Shown here: one piece after another, positions 17,669 through 28,600 of the stretch
Layout: each line of letters starts with the position of its first letter
Position numbering within the stretch: the first letter of the stretch is position 1
From: DASRHT01 sp035293765
GTDB lineage: Bacteria; Chloroflexota; Ktedonobacteria; Ktedonobacterales; Ktedonobacteraceae
Assembly: GCA_035293765.1 (NCBI GenBank)
Contig: DATGMF010000034.1
Coordinates: forward strand, 1 to 43,141
Reading direction: 5' to 3'
Length of the DNA: 43,141 bases
The notes under the pieces: generated by a model
Seen by the model: only the letters and a program-made list of their open reading frames with translations
What the model was told of the DNA's origin: nothing
Databases searched by the model: none
Position numbers and translations under genes: made by a program

Positions 17669-20600
17669 GTACGATTCACGCCGTTTAGATGTTGCTCAAG
17701 CTGCACATTTGTCAGTGCTCCCCTGGTCAGGCCCGTGGCATCGATAAGATTGAGGCTACCACCACCGACATGCACAACGCCGCCATTGAGCGACCTTGCA
17801 CCATTGACGATTGGGGTACCGGTAATCCCCGGGACAATAGGTATCAACCGCAATCCTGTGCCTGGTGTGTTGATGGGAGTGCCCAGCGGCTGTTTAAGGA
17901 CGGTCAGCCCGCCGCTCTGGCCCACTAAGTGATCTCCGTAGTGCAGCACCGTCGATTGATTGGTGGCCCAGTCCTGGAGCGGCTTGAAATGATAGAGCGA
18001 TGTTGCATCAATGACGTCAATCGGTGGCATACGAAAAGTGGTGGGCACCGCTGCCTGCAGTACCAGATTACTCCACCACTGATCGCCATTGAGGTGTGCA
18101 TAGGGCCAGGGATACCGAATCACCCACCAGTCCCATTCCTCGATCTTCGTCTCGGTCATCGTAGGCTCAACAAAAAATGTGTTCTCAGCATCTTGATAGA
18201 AGAATGGGCGTGTCAGAGTTTCGATCAAAAACGGCGAATCGAACCAATCGAGCCAGTTCATCGCTATCCGGTCCCTATTCAGCATAGGAGCTGGCGGCGG
18301 ATTGCTGGCAAAGAGCAACTTATAGTCGCTTCCCTGCTGGAGAATGGCTTTGTTGACACTTACAACTTTGGGGAAGTTGCTCATGCTGGAAACTTCGATA
18401 CTCTGTGTATAACTTACACTTAGCTCGCCTGTATCTGTATACTTTGTTGCTTCGTGACCGTTCGACGAGTATGGCTCGTACGGCAGGTTCGAATACTGGT
18501 AGTTATGCTGTGGCAAGCTATTTTTATTCACGACTCTAAAGGTCTGATTAATGGGATTGCTCAGGTAGATGTTGACAGCGCCCTCCACGCCGTTATTGTA
18601 TTCGACAGAGACGTGAATATAGACATCGCCGCTATGGAATATATCGCTGCCCAGACCTGCCAGATTATCCAGCGTACCAAAGTCGCTGCTCTGGCGCGGA
18701 GTCCAGGAACCCTGGAAGTATTCGCACCAGTTGAGCTGGACATCGACCTGCTTTGGCGGCAAGCTGACATTGTCGTTATTGCCCATTTTCTGGTAGGTCT
18801 CGTTCGAGCTGGTCATAGCATTCTGCTGGGCCTTCTCCATAAACGTCACCCAGAAGATGTGCAGGCGTTGTCGCCAGACCACCACAGCGATATGATTGCC
18901 ATCGATATCGGTCGTCACGGGAATCCAGGGCGTCCACATCTGATGGGCGCAGGTGCGGTAAAAGTACTTGTGCGGTGAATTGTGGCTGCGCCCGATCACA
19001 TGCAAGACGTTATCTGCCGGATTCGACTGTTCTTCGCAGTACATCGAGACGATATCCAGGCGCGCCAGCGCCTCCAGACCCTTGAGGTAATTGTAAAAGG
19101 CATCGCTCGCCAGGTCGTCAGAGACGTCGCCTTGCAGCAGCGAGCTCTCAAGGTCGAGGAAGAGATTGGTCTTGTCGTCACGGAACTCCGGTTCGAGCCA
19201 GTTTTCGGGGAAGAGGAAGATCTTGCGATTGGCCTCCCAGACGCGATAACGCTTCATCCACTGCCACTGTTTGGCATTGATAGCTAGCGGGTTAACCTTA
19301 GGTTCAAGGTTGAGCAGACAGCGCTGGATAAAGAGCTGCACAGAAGAGATTGCCAGGACCATACGCGAGGTCTGAACGACGGGCTCCATGCCGGGATCGA
19401 TCAGGAAGTACTCAAAGAGCTGCTCCGGCATCTCAAAGCCTTGCTGCTGCATAATATAAGCCACCAATGCATCGCGCTGCTGCTGACGCAGTTTGTCAAA
19501 AATGGGCTGAGCGATGCGCTGCCAGACATCCGGGCCATAGTGAGCCTTGATGGTATTGCGCAGATCGCGAGCCACAGCAAAATTCGGGGCGGGCTGCAAC
19601 CAGCGCGTAAGTTCATCCATTGAAACGCCCAGTGTGCCGATGGCTTGTAACACATTCCAGAGGCGCTGCACTCCCTGCTCCTGCGTAAAATCAGGGGCGG
19701 TAATCAAGATCTGATCGATGCCGAGCGGTGTAACGCTGGTGGTGAAGCCCAGAGCCGTTGCTACCGCCTTGACCGTTGGCGCATCTCTACGCGTGAGATT
19801 CGCGACCCGCTGACAGAGATCATCGAAGAGTGCGGCCTGCCTTTGCGCCGCATTAGCAGTCACCGGAAAGCTGAGACGAGCATGGGTGAAAAGATCGATC
19901 AGGTCGTCCGTATTGCTTGCCAGTGTGCCTTTCAAGCTGGCATACGTGGCAAGGCGCAAAAATTGTCCAAAGAGGGTCGTGGCTCCGGCAGGCGTATCGT
20001 CCGCGGCCTGTGTGGGCAGCTTGCTCAGATTGAGATTGGCAAAATCACTGGCGTGCGTTAACAGGTAACGCACCTCAACTTCGCTAAAGCCAAAGCCGCC
20101 GATGAGCTGCAAAGTTTTCGCTATCAGAACCTGAGTGCGCGTCACCCGATCAATGGCGTTCTGGCTATAGAGCGTCAGGCGGTCAAGCGAGCCTTTGGGC
20201 AGATTCTCGCCCTGAACGAGCAGCGAGGCGTCGCCTCCTCCCAACGCGTGGACGTCAAAGGTGAAGTGATAGGGGATGCCCGCCTTCAGTTCGGTAAACT
20301 GGCTGCTCTCGCTATTATCGCTGCCGGCCATCACGCGCAACAGTGGATCGGGCAGCACCGTCAGACGAAACTCGGCGCTGGCGTTTTGCTTGCCCAGTTC
20401 GACATAAAAACGATAGGCGCCATTAGTCGGAACCTCGATGTATCCCTCAAAATGGGCGCTATTGGTGCCATTGGGTTTGCTGGCAGTATTAACATTTGCG
20501 ACCAGGGAAGGCGCCTGTAAAGTTGCTCCGCTGCCATCTTGCGCGGCAAAGAAGCTGGCCGTCACGCCACGATCCGCGCTGGAGGCAAAGGCATCAAGCA

Positions 20601-23600
20601 GCGCATTGCCGGGTTGGCCCGGAGCCGGCGGATTAGTGGGATCGCTCAGCAAGCTGGAATCGGTTAAAAGATCCTCTATCAATACGGGGTCCGCACTGAG
20701 CTCCGTTGCCAGCGTCGCCACTACAAACTGCCGTGTGAGCTTCTGCTGTAAGTAGGGCAGGAACGCCTGTGCCAGTTGCAGCCGCCTGGCCTGCATCTGC
20801 GTTTGCTGATCAGCATCAGACAGACCAGCCGCCAGGGGAGTAAAGAGTTGGGTGAACGCGCCGGCTGAAAGGAACGGTAGCAGGTAGCTGGAGAAGAACC
20901 TGGCCGCCTGACCCTGCACCTGATTGAGCAGCGCCGCCAGCACAGGCGAGGTATGCGCGGTCTCAATCTGCATTCTCTGCGCATCCAGCAACACGCCGCG
21001 GAATGTGAGCTGTTGCGCCTGACGCACGCTATCATAGCTCACCTGAATTTCCGGTTCCTGAGCAAAATCCGCCGCCTTGAGCTGATCGGCAGGCAAGACG
21101 TTATTTTGCGTCGCGCTATAGAGGACGGCGCCACTCCACATGGCAAAGAAGGTATCGACGACATTGGAGGGCAACGCCAGCGCCAGCTTCTGCCGCAGGA
21201 AATCGTCGGTCAGGCTGCTTGCCGTCGTCGGCACTGCGCAGTCATTACTAATGCCACGAATTCCGGCTGCCAGCGTCTTCAGTAAAGCCAGGCTAGCATT
21301 GGGATCGGGCCGGTATTTTCCGACCGGATCAAAGCGGTGACGCAGGAGGTAGTTCAAATCTTCAACCGTGAAGCTGCTGCCCTTGACTGCCGTCACGATT
21401 TCGACAAAGCGCAGCGTCTGAGTGAGCGGGTAGTCATCGGTCAGTTGCGTCAATGGGTCCAGGCCGAGCGGCTTCAACGGGTCCAGGCCGGAGAGGCCCT
21501 TTAAAGCGATCAGATCGCGCACGCTTAATCCCAATCCCTTCGCCAGCAGGCCGTAGCGATAGAGCAGCGAGAGCGTAGCCAGCGTCAGGGGTTCGCTCTC
21601 CAGCGTCCTGCCCAGGTCTGTCAAGACCTGCCCGATTTCATCGGCTGAGAGACCAAGCGCGGCCTGCACAGAGCTGAGATGGCTTTTCAGTGGAACATTG
21701 CCCGTTTTGGGGTCCTCTGCTTTGGTGCTATCCCAATGGAACGGTTGGTACTGCTTGCTCGTAGTATCGAAGTAGGTCAGGTAGAGGCCCAACGGGTGAT
21801 CGAACACGAGGTCATTCTGCAAGATGCTACGCTTGAGGAAAAGCTGAGCGTAGAGCGGCGCATTCCCCGTTGTGGCAAGATCGGACCAGAGGGTGAGCAG
21901 TTGCAAACGTTCGTTCTGGCCCGCTTTACACTGTCCGGCAAGCATGCCGAGATGAGCAATGTAGAGCAGAGCCGCCGTAAAGGCCGGGCCGAGATTCGCG
22001 CCGGTCAGGGGACTGGCATGCCGGGGCATAAAGACCTGGAGCGCGCGATCAGTCTCCTCAATGCTCCAACCCAGGCGTTTCCATAAGCGCACAAACAGAT
22101 TGATCTTCAGGAAAACCAGGTTTTCCGCCGCGTTCCCGTTGGCGTAGCGCAAGGTCGTTAAGTCGAAATTGCCTTCGGTATTGGGATCGTAAAGCACAAG
22201 GATCGAGTTGAAGTCGCCATTTTGCCAGGCCGAGTCAAGCCAGGCGCTGGCATCAAAGCCAACGGTCGTGCTGCTAAAGCTTGCGCTCAGATCATCCAGC
22301 TTCTTTTTAAAGGCGGCCTGTTCTTCAGCGGTGAAAGCTGGATAACCCGCCTGTCCTTTGTAGCTAAACACATCCTCGGCGCTCACTCCCAGCTTATAGA
22401 GAATGCCAAGCGTGTGCAGTTGCGGATTGATAAAGCTGGTGCTTACCAGGGCGATCAACTCTTTATAGCTGACGCCCAGACGCTGCGAGAGCGTCTTTGC
22501 CGATGATAGAGCTGTCAGAGCATCGTTCTCGGCAGCATAGCCATAGAGTGTATACCAGTTAGTCAGCGGGTTTGTGCTGGTGAAAAGCGCGTATTCTGCT
22601 GGCGTGATGCCGAGATACTCGCTAAAGATGGCTGAGCGATAATAACTCTTTGGATTGGTCTGGGGAGCAAACAGTTCATCGGAGGGACGAAACGCGTCCA
22701 GCACCTGCCAGAAGGGCATCTGATAGTAGTTGAAGAAGCCACGCACCGTCTCCAGCCAGAGATCAAACGGGAGGGAAAGCGGGTAGTGAGCATTTTTTAG
22801 CGTATCATAGGCGCTGGCAAGGATATTCTGCGGCTCTGCCAGCAACTCCGGCGTGGTGGCCGAGCCGGTATCGTGAACGGCATTCTGGTCCAGGCTGCCA
22901 TGCGCGATAAAGTATTCCAGGATCTCGTTGACGATATCGATATAGGGCATAGCTGTGTTAGTATTTTCGCAGGTCAGCGGCAGGTATGGCAGATCGGGAC
23001 GGCGCTCAATCAACACGCTATAGGGCGTTTGCTGCGGATCTGGATCGGGAGCGCCCGGATGCGCGGTATGCCACTGGTTGAGAAAACCGGTCCACGACGC
23101 CTGATCGACGAAGGGATAAGGCGCGTTATTATGTTGCTGCTTCCAGGTAGTAAGGAAGCCGGTCCAGGCATTGGCGCGTGGATCAAGGAACTGGAGCAGA
23201 TCCACAAAGTACGCGGCGGGGCTCAGCACCGAATGGCAGTGCTCGCACTCGCAGAAGTCAAGCGAGCCAAAGAGCGTCTCCATCGTCGGGTACTGCTTAA
23301 TCAGGGTATCCCTGGCCTGCTGTCGCCGCTCACGCGAGGCGGAGACGGCAAACATTGGCGGGGTCGCGGTAATCTGCTGGGCAGCCGAGAAAAAGTTATA
23401 GGTGACAGTCGTGATTTGTTGCGATTTGCGATAGACCAGGTTCGCCTCTTCCTGTGAAGGGAACAGGCCGCCATAACGCGCCACAAAATCGCCTTGAGAG
23501 AAGGCTACAACATCGTGAGCCGAAGTGAAGCCCTGATCGAGCATGACCTTGAGCGACTCGTTCGTTGGCGTGATCTGATAAAGCCGTTGCAGAGTTTTCA

Positions 23601-25617
23601 CGTTCTGCACTGTAGCGTTGATCTGGTCCTGGGTCGCGCCTGGAAAAAGCGCATTTTTATTGGCGCTGACAAAGCTATCGAGGTTGGCCTGGCTCAGGGT
23701 AAAACCGAGAGGCGTGGCATTTTGCAAAAACGTCTGCACACCCTGATTATCTTTGCCCTGGTTAATTTGCAGCTCGTTATTTGCCAGCATGCGCCCGACG
23801 ACCTGGGTCGGATAGCTGATGCGAACCTTGCGGGCGAGATCGGCGGCGTAGGCATCGAGGTTATCGGAGAGCTGCGCATTGTCGGCGATGAAAGCGGAAG
23901 GGATCAGCGCCTGCAACTTCTGATTGTCATTGCCCGCGAGCGTGGTTAGCTGCGCTTTCCAGGTTTCGGGCTTATAGAAATCTTTGTTCGCCAACTGCTC
24001 AAGACTGCTCCCGACTGCCTGTTGGAGCGAGGCTGCCAGATCAGCATTGTTGAGGGTCAGATAGGCTAGCTTACCCTGAGTGCGCAGGGCGTCCAGCTTC
24101 TCCTGAGCAATACCTTTGGCCTGCGCCTGCTGCCAGAGATCAGCGCTCGTGCTCGGATGGGAGAAGTAAAGGTCGGCAAACACCGTCTGCTCATTGGCTA
24201 CCAGGTTCGATTTGCTCAGCAGTTCGCCAAAGGTCGAAGCTGTACCGGGGGACTGCGTGGCGAGGCGCAACGGACGCGCAAAATCGTTGAAGGCCGATTG
24301 AGCCGCAGCAACCTGCTGATCGTTAAAATTACTAATGCCAGCTTGATTGGTCGCGCCAAGCGCCTTAGGGATCGCCGCGGCATCGACCCAGGCGAGTTGC
24401 TGCGGATCGGTAGGGAGTCCGGCGCGGAAGAGCGCGTAGAGCGTATCCTGCCCCAGATTGGTGGTCGCGCTCAGCTTGTTCGCGGTCGCAGCAAGAGAGA
24501 CCAGGCGGGGGTCCCAGCCGGTAGTTGCCGCCAGATACGTTAAATCCTGACGTGTGCTATCTTCCTGAGCGTCGCCCAATTTGCTCGCCGGACCAAGCTG
24601 GACGCTAAGATCGCTATTTAAACGCTGATATTCAGGCGTCAGCGGCTGGACAGAGGCGGGGGCGACCAGGTTGAGTACTTTTTGCTGCGGAGGATTGTAC
24701 TGAGGAGCGGTGATCGAGACTTCTTTGCCATCGGCTCCGACGACGCGCACATCCAGATTCGCGACCTGATTGCCTGTGCTATATGAAAAGTTATAGGCTC
24801 CTTGCCCATCCGTTCTTGTTTCGCCGAGCAGGGTATCGGCGCCGCCAAAGCCGCGATTATAGAGGCGAACAGCCACGCCATTAGCAGCTAGCCCATGATC
24901 GAGATAGATAGTCCCCTGAAGACTATTTGGCAGCGGAGCAGGGGGCACCGGGCCACCAGGTCCCACTGGCGGCGGATGGAGCGGCGGAACTACTGGCGGC
25001 GGCGGAGGCACGACCACCCCTCCTGGCGGTACAGCCGGGGGCGGAGGCACTGTCGGCGGCTGTACTGGAGGAGGCGGGGGCACAAACACTCCGCCGGGTG
25101 GCACCCCTGGATGAACAGGAGGTGGTGGTGCGACCGGAACGCCTGGATGCAGTTGAACAAAAGGAGAAACGGGCTGCACAGGCTGCGCAGGCAAGGGCGG
25201 AGGCGTCGATCCCCTGACAACCTCTATCGATGGTTGGCCTGATACAGCCCCTGTCATTCCTGGAGCGCCTGCCGGTCGTATTGGAGCGGCGATATGAGGC
25301 GTTCCCTCTGTTCCCGGTTGTGGCGCGGGAGGAGGCTGGAAAGGCTGCTGGATGGAGATAGCGGGCCGGATGATTGTTTTATCCGCCTCAAACCGGTTCA
25401 CCAGCGCCTGCGCGGTAGCCGTATCGACCACGCCTGTGGGGGGCAACCCTTCCTGTTGCTGGAACAGCACCACGGCCCGGTACGTGCTTTCACCAAAAAA
25501 TTCGTTCAGAATCTCCGACGTGGCAATAGTATAGCCAATGTTAATCAGCCGGCTGTGCAGCAGGACCACGTCTTTGCCCTGCTGGTTCAGCGACAGGTTC
25601 GGGTTCTGTTGTGTCAT
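17629..25617 (-). CDS. Tc toxin subunit A, N-terminal part, with peptidoglycan-binding and proline-rich extension
   Basis: TcA delivers the TcB-TcC cocoon into a target cell. Residues 10-78 form a peptidoglycan-binding domain (NQQGKDVVLLHSRL, AVVLFQQQEGLPPTGVVD). About 85-230 is a linker extremely rich in proline, and 230-320 looks like a transthyretin/carboxypeptidase-regulatory fold. The Tc part follows, with its hallmark CECEHCHSVLSPAAYFVDLL at 789-808. A PA14-like domain lies around 1683-1816, and the neuraminidase-like region near 2206-2240 (HKYFYRTCAHQMWTPWIPV). The protein is 2662 residues and with the next gene gives 3773, far longer than TcdA1 (2516), chiefly from this N-terminal extension. 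AGGAGAGG lies seven bases before the ATG. It is the middle gene of the operon. Confidence 0.9.
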   Translation of the reverse strand: MTQQNPNLSLNQQGKDVVLLHSRLINIGYTIATSEILNEFFGESTYRAVVLFQQQEGLPPTGVVDTATAQALVNRFEADKTIIRPAISIQQPFQPPPAPQPGTEGTPHIAAPIRPAGAPGMTGAVSGQPSIEVVRGSTPPPLPAQPVQPVSPFVQLHPGVPVAPPPPVHPGVPPGGVFVPPPPPVQPPTVPPPPAVPPGGVVVPPPPPVVPPLHPPPVGPGGPVPPAPLPNSLQGTIYLDHGLAANGVAVRLYNRGFGGADTLLGETRTDGQGAYNFSYSTGNQVANLDVRVVGADGKEVSITAPQYNPPQQKVLNLVAPASVQPLTPEYQRLNSDLSVQLGPASKLGDAQEDSTRQDLTYLAATTGWDPRLVSLAATANKLSATTNLGQDTLYALFRAGLPTDPQQLAWVDAAAIPKALGATNQAGISNFNDQQVAAAQSAFNDFARPLRLATQSPGTASTFGELLSKSNLVANEQTVFADLYFSHPSTSADLWQQAQAKGIAQEKLDALRTQGKLAYLTLNNADLAASLQQAVGSSLEQLANKDFYKPETWKAQLTTLAGNDNQKLQALIPSAFIADNAQLSDNLDAYAADLARKVRISYPTQVVGRMLANNELQINQGKDNQGVQTFLQNATPLGFTLSQANLDSFVSANKNALFPGATQDQINATVQNVKTLQRLYQITPTNESLKVMLDQGFTSAHDVVAFSQGDFVARYGGLFPSQEEANLVYRKSQQITTVTYNFFSAAQQITATPPMFAVSASRERRQQARDTLIKQYPTMETLFGSLDFCECEHCHSVLSPAAYFVDLLQFLDPRANAWTGFLTTWKQQHNNAPYPFVDQASWTGFLNQWHTAHPGAPDPDPQQTPYSVLIERRPDLPYLPLTCENTNTAMPYIDIVNEILEYFIAHGSLDQNAVHDTGSATTPELLAEPQNILASAYDTLKNAHYPLSLPFDLWLETVRGFFNYYQMPFWQVLDAFRPSDELFAPQTNPKSYYRSAIFSEYLGITPAEYALFTSTNPLTNWYTLYGYAAENDALTALSSAKTLSQRLGVSYKELIALVSTSFINPQLHTLGILYKLGVSAEDVFSYKGQAGYPAFTAEEQAAFKKKLDDLSASFSSTTVGFDASAWLDSAWQNGDFNSILVLYDPNTEGNFDLTTLRYANGNAAENLVFLKINLFVRLWKRLGWSIEETDRALQVFMPRHASPLTGANLGPAFTAALLYIAHLGMLAGQCKAGQNERLQLLTLWSDLATTGNAPLYAQLFLKRSILQNDLVFDHPLGLYLTYFDTTSKQYQPFHWDSTKAEDPKTGNVPLKSHLSSVQAALGLSADEIGQVLTDLGRTLESEPLTLATLSLLYRYGLLAKGLGLSVRDLIALKGLSGLDPLKPLGLDPLTQLTDDYPLTQTLRFVEIVTAVKGSSFTVEDLNYLLRHRFDPVGKYRPDPNASLALLKTLAAGIRGISNDCAVPTTASSLTDDFLRQKLALALPSNVVDTFFAMWSGAVLYSATQNNVLPADQLKAADFAQEPEIQVSYDSVRQAQQLTFRGVLLDAQRMQIETAHTSPVLAALLNQVQGQAARFFSSYLLPFLSAGAFTQLFTPLAAGLSDADQQTQMQARRLQLAQAFLPYLQQKLTRQFVVATLATELSADPVLIEDLLTDSSLLSDPTNPPAPGQPGNALLDAFASSADRGVTASFFAAQDGSGATLQAPSLVANVNTASKPNGTNSAHFEGYIEVPTNGAYRFYVELGKQNASAEFRLTVLPDPLLRVMAGSDNSESSQFTELKAGIPYHFTFDVHALGGGDASLLVQGENLPKGSLDRLTLYSQNAIDRVTRTQVLIAKTLQLIGGFGFSEVEVRYLLTHASDFANLNLSKLPTQAADDTPAGATTLFGQFLRLATYASLKGTLASNTDDLIDLFTHARLSFPVTANAAQRQAALFDDLCQRVANLTRRDAPTVKAVATALGFTTSVTPLGIDQILITAPDFTQEQGVQRLWNVLQAIGTLGVSMDELTRWLQPAPNFAVARDLRNTIKAHYGPDVWQRIAQPIFDKLRQQQRDALVAYIMQQQGFEMPEQLFEYFLIDPGMEPVVQTSRMVLAISSVQLFIQRCLLNLEPKVNPLAINAKQWQWMKRYRVWEANRKIFLFPENWLEPEFRDDKTNLFLDLESSLLQGDVSDDLASDAFYNYLKGLEALARLDIVSMYCEEQSNPADNVLHVIGRSHNSPHKYFYRTCAHQMWTPWIPVTTDIDGNHIAVVVWRQRLHIFWVTFMEKAQQNAMTSSNETYQKMGNNDNVSLPPKQVDVQLNWCEYFQGSWTPRQSSDFGTLDNLAGLGSDIFHSGDVYIHVSVEYNNGVEGAVNIYLSNPINQTFRVVNKNSLPQHNYQYSNLPYEPYSSNGHEATKYTDTGELSVSYTQSIEVSSMSNFPKVVSVNKAILQQGSDYKLLFASNPPPAPMLNRDRIAMNWLDWFDSPFLIETLTRPFFYQDAENTFFVEPTMTETKIEEWDWWVIRYPWPYAHLNGDQWWSNLVLQAAVPTTFRMPPIDVIDATSLYHFKPLQDWATNQSTVLHYGDHLVGQSGGLTVLKQPLGTPINTPGTGLRLIPIVPGITGTPIVNGARSLNGGVVHVGGGSLNLIDATGLTRGALTNVQLEQHLNGVNRTPTMNRGATINTQ

Positions 25618-25667
25618 AGGTACGCCTCTCCTGATCTTTATTTGAACACGTATTTTATCAATGCATA

Positions 25668-28600
25668 CTAGAACGGCCTGGTATAGGTTAAAACTAGCAT
25701 TTTCTCTCCATAGGAGCGGGCATAGTGAGCGGCACGTCCAGCGTTTGTCGTCAGGTCAACCAGTATGCCGTGGAAAACGCCACGACCGATCCAGTCTGGC
25801 CTGCCGCGACCAGCCACAATGCCACGCAGGTTTGCCACATAGCGGAATAACCGGCTCAACATAGGACTGGAAGTGATGCTACGCTGCATTAGTTTTTCCA
25901 TTGCCTGCCCATAAACGGCTGCTCTGATAGGCGACGAAGGATTAAGCAAGTGACTGATTTGTTTGGCAGACAGACCCGCTCTGCGCAGGAAAGCAACATC
26001 TTTCTGCAAGATAGCCTGAGCCAGACGTTCGCTTTGCCTCGTCGTCGCCTTTTGCAACGCGTCTACCGCGGCCACACGCAGTCCAGATTCACCAAGATGG
26101 GCCGCGGCTCGGGGCGCGGCATGAGCCGCCACATTGGGGGCAGCATGGGCTGCGGCATTGGGCGCAACGTGAGCTGCTACATTGGGAGTGGCATGAGCGG
26201 CAGCATTAGGAGCAGCGTGGGCTGCGGCATTGGGCGCCGCATGAGTGGCGGTCTGCGCCGCTGCGGTTGGCGCCGTGTGGGTCGCGGCTTGCGTGGCCGC
26301 ATCGGGAGCTGCATGGGTCGCCGTCTGTGTAGCCACATCGGGAGCTGCATGGGTCGCTGTTTGAGTTGCTACATCCGGGGCCGCGTGAGTCGCTGTCTGT
26401 GCTGCTACATCGGGCGCTGCATGAGTTGCCAGTTGGGTGCCACCTTCCGTCAAGCTTTTTACTGCTGCCGCTTTCGCCAGACCTACGCCCATGCTGGGTA
26501 CAACGCCAACCACGAAGTCAGTGCCCGCCCCGATATATCCTGCCGTTTTGTCGCTCGCCCCCAAACCTTTTGCGGCTGCCGTCACTGCTTGCTCGGTATA
26601 GGTTTTCTGGACTTCGCCCGTCCAGATTGTTCTCAACCCGGCCCAGGCTGTATCACCTCCATGAGCAATTGCCACAACGCCCAATACCTGGGTCACGCCG
26701 GTTGGTAAAGCCTCCCCTCCTACTCCGACCGCGATCTCTAAACCGCCTCCTACGACTTGCAAAACACCAATGCCTCGATTGATCCAGGTTCGCTTGTCTT
26801 TCCCGTTGGGATCATAGAGGTTGACAGGATTCCCTCCCACGTAAACATAGACATTCATGCCATCAGCTATACTGGCGGGATCTGCTGCGGTCCAGCGCCC
26901 TAACCACGGCGCATAATAGCGAGCGCCATGATAATATAGAGCATTTTCCTCATCGCGCTCTTTGCCTGTATAGCGATAGCGTTTGGGCGTCTCAGTCTGG
27001 CCGCGCACCGCCTGGTACGAGGTGCTACCGTAGGGATAATATTCTTCATACGTGATTATTTGCCCCTGGTCGTCTAGCTCCAGACTGGCCGAGCCGAGGT
27101 GATTGCTGAACTGATAGCGGATAAGCTGCTGTGGGGATGGATCGCTGCCCTGAGTACGTGTCTCGATTAAGGCAACGCGCTGATGCCCATCTACCAGGGC
27201 CAGCGTCTCACGCTCCAGAGCAACGGTGCTGCCATCCCCACCATATTCACGATAGACTTCAAAATCGCCCAGATAGATACGCTCTTTCAGCCGGCTTGGC
27301 ACCTGCCCCTGAGCGGCCTGACGCTCGGTAACTTTGCGCACACGTTGCCCATTGGCGTTATAGACGTAGTAGGTTGTTTCAGGCACTCCCCCATTGTTTA
27401 CCACCTGCTGCGCTGTTGCCTGGAGCCGGTCTTTATAATCCCATTGCATCAACGGCAGATGAGGCATGGTCACCATACTGCCGTGGACATCGTAAGTATA
27501 GGGCAAAGCCGGACCATTACTGATTTGCGTACTGCTCAGGCGGTTACAGAGTTTGCCTGCTTCAAGCAGGCTCGGCTCATTATAGGTGTAAACGCAAGTC
27601 CAACCGGGCTGGGCAGGATCGGTTCCGCTATGGAGCATTTGTAGAAGGTTGCCAACTTCGTCATATGTATACTGCTGAAGGTAGCGACCCATCGCGTTGC
27701 CATCGCCGGGTTGTAATAGATGCATACGTGATCCATCATCAAAGGTCAGGGGAAGCGGCGTCAATGAACCACCACCCCCAATCTGACCAAGATGTTCACG
27801 TCCGCTCGCTTCAATCAAGCGATAGACGGCGTCATAGGTGTAATCGGCGCTCGGCTCAACTCGGCGATTCTGGAAATAGATCGTCTGCTGAGCGTTATCC
27901 TGGATATGCGTAATATTGCCCGTCGGGTCATACGTATAGTGAAGGTTTTGCACGCCCGAGGGTGGAGAAGATGGGTCGCTCCCATCACCTGGGAACGATG
28001 CGCCTCGCGTGGTATAGAGACTGGTCATGCGGAACGTAAGCGGGTCATATTTGTATTGTGTACCTGTACCATTGCCATACGCAATCAGGACGCGCTGGCG
28101 CCTGGCGTCGTAATCAATATTTGTAACAAAGCTGGTTGTACTGGACGTACCGCGTATATTCCCCATCAGGCTCTCCAACAAACCAGCTTCGTTATAGGCC
28201 ATATGAATTACTGTATTGTCTGGCGTGACCCGGACTATCTCTCGATTGAGAGCGTCATACGTTGTGGAACTGCTATAGGCCGACGCCTCCAGCGCCACGG
28301 ATGTGGACCAATCCAGCGTTTGCTTATAGTTACTGGCAAGCTGGCGCGTCATGCTAAGAAGGTTGCCTTTAAAGTCATAAACGCCATTGGTAGTCATGCC
28401 TGAACAGTCAAAGACCTGATAGGATTTACCTCTCAAGTTCTTTGCCTCAGGCGTAGGCTGGCTTTCGCCGAAGACAGTGCGACCCACCAGCAACTCCGGC
28501 CCTCCGCTTACGTTCAAATGTACCTCGACTGGACGACGCAAAACGTCGTATACGGTGCGCAGCGTATGCCCACGACTATCCCAACCGCGCACAGGATTAC

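Noticed and set aside
26101..26430. CRISPR array
   Set aside because: The units are contiguous, in frame and imperfect, with no spacers.
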